Positions 62,401-64,000 of a DNA stretch of 64,000 bases are shown here, one piece after another; within the stretch, counting starts at the first letter, position 1, and each line of letters opens with the position of its first letter. A program made the position numbers and the translations under genes. Origin of the DNA: Limnoperna fortunei (Eukaryota; Mollusca; Bivalvia; Mytilida; Modiolidae). The stretch spans positions 41,627,927 through 41,691,926 of the forward strand of contig OX104119.1 of assembly GCA_944474755.1 (NCBI GenBank). The letters run 5' to 3'. A model generated the notes under the pieces. The model searched no databases. It was not told the origin of the DNA and was given only the letters and a program-made list of their open reading frames with translations.

Positions 62401-62504
62401 AAACCGGCAAGGAAAAATGTAATAATACTTACACATACTGTAGTTTTGGCAGATTACACAAAGCACCGTTTTCAATCACAGAAATCTTATTACTGGATAA
62501 AGAC
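41398..62504 (-). CDS. Multi-exon LRR-LRRCT-EGF extracellular protein gene, partial
   Basis: A minus-strand gene is assembled from small exons with GT/AG borders. It has twelve 72-nt LRR exons with intact splice sites (62,504 down to 46,863), one LRRCT exon (43,659-43,511), then EGF exons at 43,135-43,025, 42,370-42,260 and 41,496-41,398. Every LRR exon is phase 2-2, LRRCT is 2-to-1 and each EGF is 1-1, so all join in frame. The architecture resembles Slit-type and other extracellular LRR-EGF proteins that act in cell-cell recognition, guidance or immunity; which of these applies is not decidable here. LRRNT and signal peptide are missing, presumably beyond 64 kb. No transmembrane segment, TIR domain or terminal exon was found. 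Introns carry SINEs, a retroelement relic and local duplications. Confidence 0.8.
42260..42370 (-). CDS. EGF-like exon 2
   Basis: 111 nt, phase 1-1, between acceptor CCCTTTTCAG and donor GTATCA. It reads SPCYSNPCSNNGICTVDGSG and then LAVCSCRGHWSGKTCQ. The six cysteines have spacing x4-x5-x9-x1-x8, a complete EGF signature. It has no calcium-binding D-x-N/D-E/Q start motif. The broken exon at 256-356 is its paralogue. Confidence 0.9.
42540..42799 (+). mobile_element. SINE, near full length, in an intron
   Basis: This shares ACTATTGATCACGTGGTCTG, the B-box-like GAGTTCGAGTCTT, ACTCCAATCTTAATTGACCA, GGTACTCCGGCTTC and TGGCGTTAAACAACATTCAA with the copy at 11.9 kb, and ends in an ACAAACAAA tail. 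It is antisense to the LRR-EGF gene, in the intron between EGF exons 1 and 2. Confidence 0.85.
43025..43135 (-). CDS. EGF-like exon 1
   Basis: 111 nt, phase 1-1, between an acceptor ending TTATAG and donor GTATAT. It reads TSCIKNICKNGGTCYLDNYG and then NPKCLCLGDWIGELCT. The six cysteines have the same spacing as EGF exon 2 (x4-x5-x9-x1-x8). The split codon from the LRRCT exon (C plus AG) gives Gln. A degraded paralogue is at 1,965-2,077. Confidence 0.9.
43511..43659 (-). CDS. LRRCT exon (C-terminal LRR cap)
   Basis: 149 nt from acceptor TTCATTGTGCCAG to donor GTAAGT, entering in phase 2 and leaving in phase 1. It reads SLQLFCDCKHIWLWEWTRST, later IFCINFDNSYFSS and SCTFDHCN. The CDC motif followed by W-W and two further cysteines is the standard LRRCT pattern. 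An acceptor at 43,678-43,677 would give the wrong phase for the LRR exons; the one chosen fits. This module caps the LRR solenoid and switches the gene from phase-2 LRR exons to phase-1 EGF exons. Confidence 0.85.
43660..44918. other. Intron sequence, nothing recognised
   Basis: Part of the large intron between the last LRR exon found (46,863) and the LRRCT exon. No further LRR exon was recognised, although a diverged one could be missed. Confidence 0.4.
44930..45117 (+). mobile_element. 5'-truncated SINE with target-site duplication
   Basis: This is the best-preserved body of the SINE family (CAGGCAGGGTGTACTCGACT through TGGACGCCATGAAATAGCTG to a (CAAA)n tail). The tRNA-like head is missing. 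CAAATTGTTCA lies at 44,919-44,929 and again at 45,118-45,128, an 11-bp target-site duplication partly shared with the tail. It is antisense to the host gene, in an intron. Confidence 0.9.
45129..46862. other. Intron sequence, nothing recognised
   Basis: No LRR exon signature or repeat family seen between the SINE and the LRR exon at 46,863. Confidence 0.4.
46863..46934 (-). CDS. LRR exon, LQNN type (last before LRRCT)
   Basis: 72 nt, phase 2-2, between acceptor GCCAG and donor GTAAGT. It encodes one LRR reading FLQNNNISVIEENAF and MNLTSLQYV. It closes the last LSSNK-LDNC-LQNN triad. Confidence 0.88.
47666..47734. repeat. 32-bp inverted repeat (hairpin) in an intron
   Basis: Arms at 47,666-47,697 and 47,703-47,734 pair at 30 of 32 positions around the 5-nt loop ATAAC. 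The outer 18 bp (TTCGAAGAATAATTTAAT and its complement) are perfect. No target-site duplication or transposon terminus is obvious. Confidence 0.9.
48093..48164 (-). CDS. LRR exon, LDNC type
   Basis: 72 nt, phase 2-2, between acceptor TTTTACAG and donor GTAAGT. It encodes ALDNCEISVIHSQAF and FNIPSLYYL, one LRR. The Cys in place of the usual Asn marks this exon class. Confidence 0.88.
48883..48954 (-). CDS. LRR exon, LSSNK type
   Basis: 72 nt, phase 2-2, between acceptor TTTATTTCAG and donor GTAAGT. It encodes YLSSNKISIVQNFTF and NNLPSLQYL. Confidence 0.9.
49700..49990. repeat. Block of short hairpins
   Basis: Within 300 bp lie ACAACGGCGTTTCCGTTGT (7-bp stem), ACAACGGCGTTAACGTTGT (6-bp stem), TGTCTGTCACAGACA (6-bp stem) and several partial copies of the same words (GTGACAGAAAT, GTCAGGGACA, TCCGTTGTA). 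It looks like a degenerate array of two alternating palindromic motifs in an intron. No family is recognised. Confidence 0.6.
49991..51539. other. Intron sequence, nothing recognised
   Basis: A 79-codon frame at 51,048-51,287 (+) has no recognised domain and lies antisense within the intron; I do not call it a gene. Confidence 0.4.
52098..52169 (-). CDS. LRR exon, LQNN type
   Basis: 72 nt, phase 2-2, acceptor TTTTAATAG, donor GTAAGT. It reads NLQNNEISVIEEDAF and IGLTALQFL. It is the downstream member of the 1.0-kb tandem pair. Confidence 0.9.
53118..53189 (-). CDS. LRR exon, LQNN type
   Basis: 72 nt, phase 2-2, acceptor TTTTAATAG, donor GTAAGT. It reads NLQNNKISVLEENAF and IGLTALQSL. It is the upstream member of the 1.0-kb tandem pair. 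Confidence 0.9.
53360..53429 (-). pseudogene. LDNC-type LRR exon remnant
   Basis: After acceptor TATTTTAG the minus strand reads SLDNCKISVIKYVTCVNI and then leaves the LRR pattern. The second half of the exon and the expected donor are missing. The frame runs on into sequence that is intronic elsewhere in the cluster. Confidence 0.7.
54489..54560 (-). CDS. LRR exon, LSSNK type
   Basis: 72 nt, phase 2-2, acceptor TTCCAG, donor GTAAGT. It reads SLSGNKISVIQNGTF and FNLPHLNYL. The nucleotide sequence is identical to the exon at 57,987-58,058, its partner in the recent segmental duplication. Confidence 0.9.
55098..55169 (-). CDS. LRR exon, LQNN type, weak donor
   Basis: 72 nt, phase 2-2, acceptor TTTTAATAG. 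It reads SLENNKISVIGEYLF and INLRTLQSL. The donor is GTAATT rather than the GTAAGT of most other LRR exons, so inclusion may be less efficient. Confidence 0.8.
55170..56620. other. Intron sequence, nothing recognised
   Basis: Apart from the stretch near 55,315-55,345 (CACATCGTGTTTATTGTTGC) that recurs upstream of other LQNN exons, nothing is identified. Confidence 0.4.
56621..56692 (-). pseudogene. LDNC-type LRR exon with mutated splice donor
   Basis: The 72-nt reading frame is intact: FLDNCEISVIQYGAF and VNIPSLNQL, acceptor TATTTTAG. The donor position reads GAAAGT instead of GTAAGT, removing the obligatory GT. Since all LRR exons are phase 2-2, skipping this exon would keep the frame and simply remove one LRR. 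Confidence 0.75.
56858..56927 (-). pseudogene. LDNC-type LRR exon remnant with stop
   Basis: This is the partner of the remnant at 53,360-53,429. It reads SLDNC, then TAG, then ISVI, so it is interrupted in the LRR frame as well as truncated. Confidence 0.75.
57488..57739 (+). other. Unrecognised open frame within the duplicated block
   Basis: A frame open for about 83 codons after a stop at 57,485, ending in TAA, with its first ATG at 57,557. It contains KAFCNHIFTQDRKLINKEM, then TKLFEGKHEM and IPEEIDKNHCKL. It lies antisense to the LRR-EGF gene in an intron. The copy at about 54.0-54.24 kb is frameshifted by a 13-bp deletion. The codon composition looks protein-like, but I recognise no family; it may be a relic of an inserted gene or transposon. 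Confidence 0.35.
57987..58058 (-). CDS. LRR exon, LSSNK type
   Basis: 72 nt, phase 2-2, acceptor TTCCAG, donor GTAAGT. It encodes SLSGNKISVIQNGTF and FNLPHLNYL, identical to the exon at 54,489-54,560. Confidence 0.9.
58493..58564 (-). CDS. LRR exon, LQNN type
   Basis: 72 nt, phase 2-2, acceptor TATAATAG, donor GTAAGT. It reads NLQNNNISVIEEDTF and INVTALQYV. Confidence 0.9.
58565..59677. other. Intron sequence, nothing recognised
   Basis: An 86-codon frame at 58,911-59,171 (+) has no recognised domain and is antisense to the gene; not called. Confidence 0.4.
59678..59749 (-). CDS. LRR exon, LDNC type
   Basis: 72 nt, phase 2-2, acceptor ATTTCAG, donor GTAAGT. It reads YLDNCEIFVIKSRTF and VNIPNLYRL. 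Confidence 0.9.
60030..60144 (-). mobile_element. 5'-truncated SINE with 13-bp target-site duplication
   Basis: This is the reverse complement of the SINE 3' half: a (TTTG)n tail, then GTTTTAACGCCACTTTCAGC, ATGGCGTCCAGTTTTTATTG and GGAGTACCCGGAGAGAACCC. GGTTAGCGTTATG occurs immediately before (60,017-60,029) and after (60,145-60,157). It is in the same orientation as the host gene, in an intron. Confidence 0.93.
60240..60799 (+). pseudogene. Retroelement reverse-transcriptase remnant
   Basis: Plus-strand reading in shifting frames shows pieces of a reverse-transcriptase-type protein that I recall as widespread in mollusc genomes. Examples are KFLEGLLKKKK (60.25 kb), IYPSELEIKDTTNTLRSDPY (60.36 kb), LYDKRGDFNFQIVNFPF followed after a stop by AAPAYGMYILQLVHYS (60.46-60.58 kb), and HLDLIHRYGKSVSQI (60.7 kb). 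Stops and frameshifts are frequent. The segment where a catalytic Y-x-D-D box would be expected (around 60.30 kb) appears deleted. It lies in an intron, antisense to the LRR-EGF gene. The clade of the element is not determined. Confidence 0.7.
60800..61012 (+). mobile_element. 3' untranslated end of the same retroelement
   Basis: This directly follows the reverse-transcriptase remnant and matches the fragment at 6,505-6,720 (TAACTCGACGGGTGTC, TGGAGCACC-AAGTGCACTCA, TATCCGGATGTGTAACTGTC, TTGTTGTTCGGTCGG). The pair defines the 3' end of the family. Confidence 0.75.
61145..61266 (+). mobile_element. Diverged SINE relic
   Basis: CCTAAGGTCAAGGTTTTCTT, GGGTGCTCCTGCTTC, then CATAGCTGAAAAATGGGACA and AGCGTTAAAACCCATTCAA follow the SINE body order with many changes. 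A sister copy lies at 62,130-62,247 as part of a local duplication. Confidence 0.7.
61594..61665 (-). CDS. LRR exon, LSSNK type
   Basis: 72 nt, phase 2-2, acceptor CAATTTTAG, donor GTAAGT. It reads YLSSNKISVIEEGAF and CNLPKLQYV, close to the canonical L-x-x-N-x-I-x-x-I-x-x-x-x-F-x-x-L-x-x-L LRR. Confidence 0.92.
62130..62247 (+). mobile_element. Diverged SINE relic (sister of 61,145-61,266)
   Basis: GGTAGTCGGGGTTTCTACGG, TGATCCGGCTTCCCCCAATA, ATAGCTGATAAATGGGACAA and a degraded tail show the SINE body. The shared ATGGGACAA variant shows it was copied together with the neighbouring LRR exon. Confidence 0.7.
62433..62504 (-). CDS. LRR exon, LSSNK type (first found)
   Basis: 72 nt, phase 2-2, acceptor AATTTCAG, donor GTAAGT. 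It reads SLSSNKISVIENGAL and CNLPKLQYV. This is the most upstream exon recognised. Because it enters in phase 2, an earlier exon must exist beyond it, probably past the window end. Confidence 0.92.
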
Positions 62505-62900
62505 CTGAAATTGGTGAATAATTTTCACGCTCTGTATAACGATAGAAATAAATCAGCATTTGTACACCTGAAAGACCCTTTTAATCTCAAAAATAAAATC
62601 TAATACCATTTTAACCAATTTCAAGTTTTATTGTCATTATATGACATCAGACAGAAAACTTTAATTGATTGGTTTTGATAAAACTGAAAGGAGAAACCGC
62701 GGACGTTACTATCTGGCCGCTGGTCAATTCGGTCTGTTGAACATCTATAGCACAACATTTTTCTGTCTTTTTGACTATTTGCTTTGACAAGTTCTGTTCG
62801 TTTGATTTTTTTGGCCACTAGGTTATTTTAGTCAGTTGATTAATTGTCATGTTACAAGTTTTCCACTGGACATTTTTTGTTTTGGTTATATCTGTCCACA

Positions 62901-64000
62901 TGACATTTTAATATTTTGTACAGTTTATCACGTGTCAAGTTTTTCCCTTGATCATTTTTTATTTTGACATTATTTGTTCACTAGACATTTCCTGTTAGCC
63001 TATTCTTTTTCTGACAATTCCTCTCTTTCTGCGCTGTCAATTTCCTAAGTGTCAACGCGTTGTCTTACTGACCCGTTGTCGGGAAAAAAAACTGCACATT
63101 CCGCTTCCGTTTTCCGGTCAAAATTTGCATTTTTGTACTGTTGTACTGTTCATAAAAATTGCAATTTGGATAAAAATATCATTATCTCGAAAACAATAAT
63201 GCACACAGTATTGTTTCTTTGTCCGCAAATAAGTATTTAGGTCAGAACTTATTAGTTATAAGTAATAATACAATGTAAGTGGTATGTTTTGTTAGAGGAG
63301 CAATTTACGACAGATTAGCCTTTGTTTTGATAAAAGCCCCTAAAATTTTAAAGTAAGCAGACTATAATTGAACACGTGACCAAAGTTAGTGTCAATGATG
63401 TCCTTGATTTATAATTGAGCAGACCTCGGTAATGTTCAGGGAACATCGGAAATACTATATAACTATTAACGTTTTTTACTCAAGTCTACATTTGTTGTTA
63501 ACATTCACTCAACAATATATTTTGTATCATTAACAATCGATTTAATGGAGCTTTATTTTTCGGTCAAAACAAAATTAAACGGAAACGTCAATTATGGGTC
63601 GGATACCTAAAAGTAAACGAAAAACTAAACAAGACTATACAAAAAAAGCATAATTAATCGTGGTTCATGAAAAGTAACATAACTTATCAATTATGACAGA
63701 TAAATGTAGACTGTCTAAGGATATTAACACTCTAATTTTGCCATCCCCCAATTAAAATCCACATATTATTTTGAAAAATTGTCAGCCAAAAAGTATTTTT
63801 TATCCTTAACACTGGTATAATCCGCAACCAGCATTTTAACAAAATAGATATTACCAAGAATTGGTTCAGATCAGGTTTATCCAATAGGAATAACAATGTA
63901 TATTTCAATGAAAAGTCAGTGTCAATATTTGCAATGGCCTGGCCATTGTCTTTACTGTAGTAGCATCATAAAAATCAAGGAACGATAATGATAAGCCTAA
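62901..64000. other. AT-rich DNA, no exon recognised
   Basis: No LRRNT, signal-peptide or LRR exon was seen here on the minus strand. Short GTCA/TGAC-rich words continue to about 63,000. The rest is unremarkable and probably intron of the LRR-EGF gene. Confidence 0.4.

Larger units (their letters stand above)
61120..62900. repeat. Tandem duplication of a SINE-relic plus LRR-exon unit, about 0.85-1.0 kb
   Basis: GAATAGTTCAGA plus SINE relic (61,125 and 62,110), the LRR exons (61,594 and 62,433) and the exon's far flank (GACAAGTTCTGTTCGTTTG, about 61,950 and 62,787) recur in the same order. The offset varies between about 840 and 985 bp. Confidence 0.8.

Overview
The window looks like eukaryotic, metazoan nuclear DNA, most likely from a bivalve or related mollusc. 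It is AT-rich, its genes are split into very small exons with GT/AG borders, and it carries several copies of a tRNA-derived SINE with CAAA tails plus decayed non-LTR retroelements. The organism call is an inference. I see no bacterial gene organisation, no CRISPR array and no structural RNA gene.

Layout. (1) 1-5,201: a decayed leucine-rich-repeat (LRR)/EGF gene on the minus strand, with a signal-peptide plus LRRNT exon near 5.1 kb, an LRR-LRRCT remnant at 2.8-2.9 kb and two broken EGF exons at 2.0 and 0.3 kb. (2) 5.2-12.18 kb: intergenic DNA with a retroelement 3' end (6.5 kb), a LINE ORF2 remnant (10.8-11.9 kb, minus) and a SINE (11.92-12.18 kb). (3) 12,178-38,160: a nearly uninterrupted 26-kb satellite of a 27-bp unit, roughly 950 copies. 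It has a conserved inverted-repeat core, is organised into higher-order repeats of about 2.6-3.1 kb in its centre, and is broken once by a hairpin-bearing SINE with an 11-bp target-site duplication. (4) 38.2-41.4 kb: AT-rich DNA with one SINE relic. (5) 41,398-62,504 (minus): the 3' part of a multi-exon LRR-LRRCT-EGF gene. Twelve 72-nt exons with intact splice sites each encode exactly one 24-residue LRR. One further LRR exon has a mutated donor and two are decayed. An LRRCT exon and three EGF exons follow. Splice phases agree throughout: phase 2-2 for LRR exons, 2-to-1 for LRRCT, 1-1 for EGF. The 5' end (signal peptide/LRRNT) is probably beyond 64 kb, and the last exon was not found.

The most interesting signals are the satellite architecture and the modular evolution of the LRR gene. 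Its LRR exons fall into three sequence types (LSSNK, LDNC, LQNN) that recur in the same order about four times, with recent segmental duplications caught in the act. The same gene family lies on both sides of the satellite in the same orientation, one copy largely dead and the other apparently live. The protein is probably secreted or membrane-anchored, using LRR and EGF modules for extracellular binding (Slit-like or LRR-receptor-like architecture); the exact function cannot be read from the sequence.
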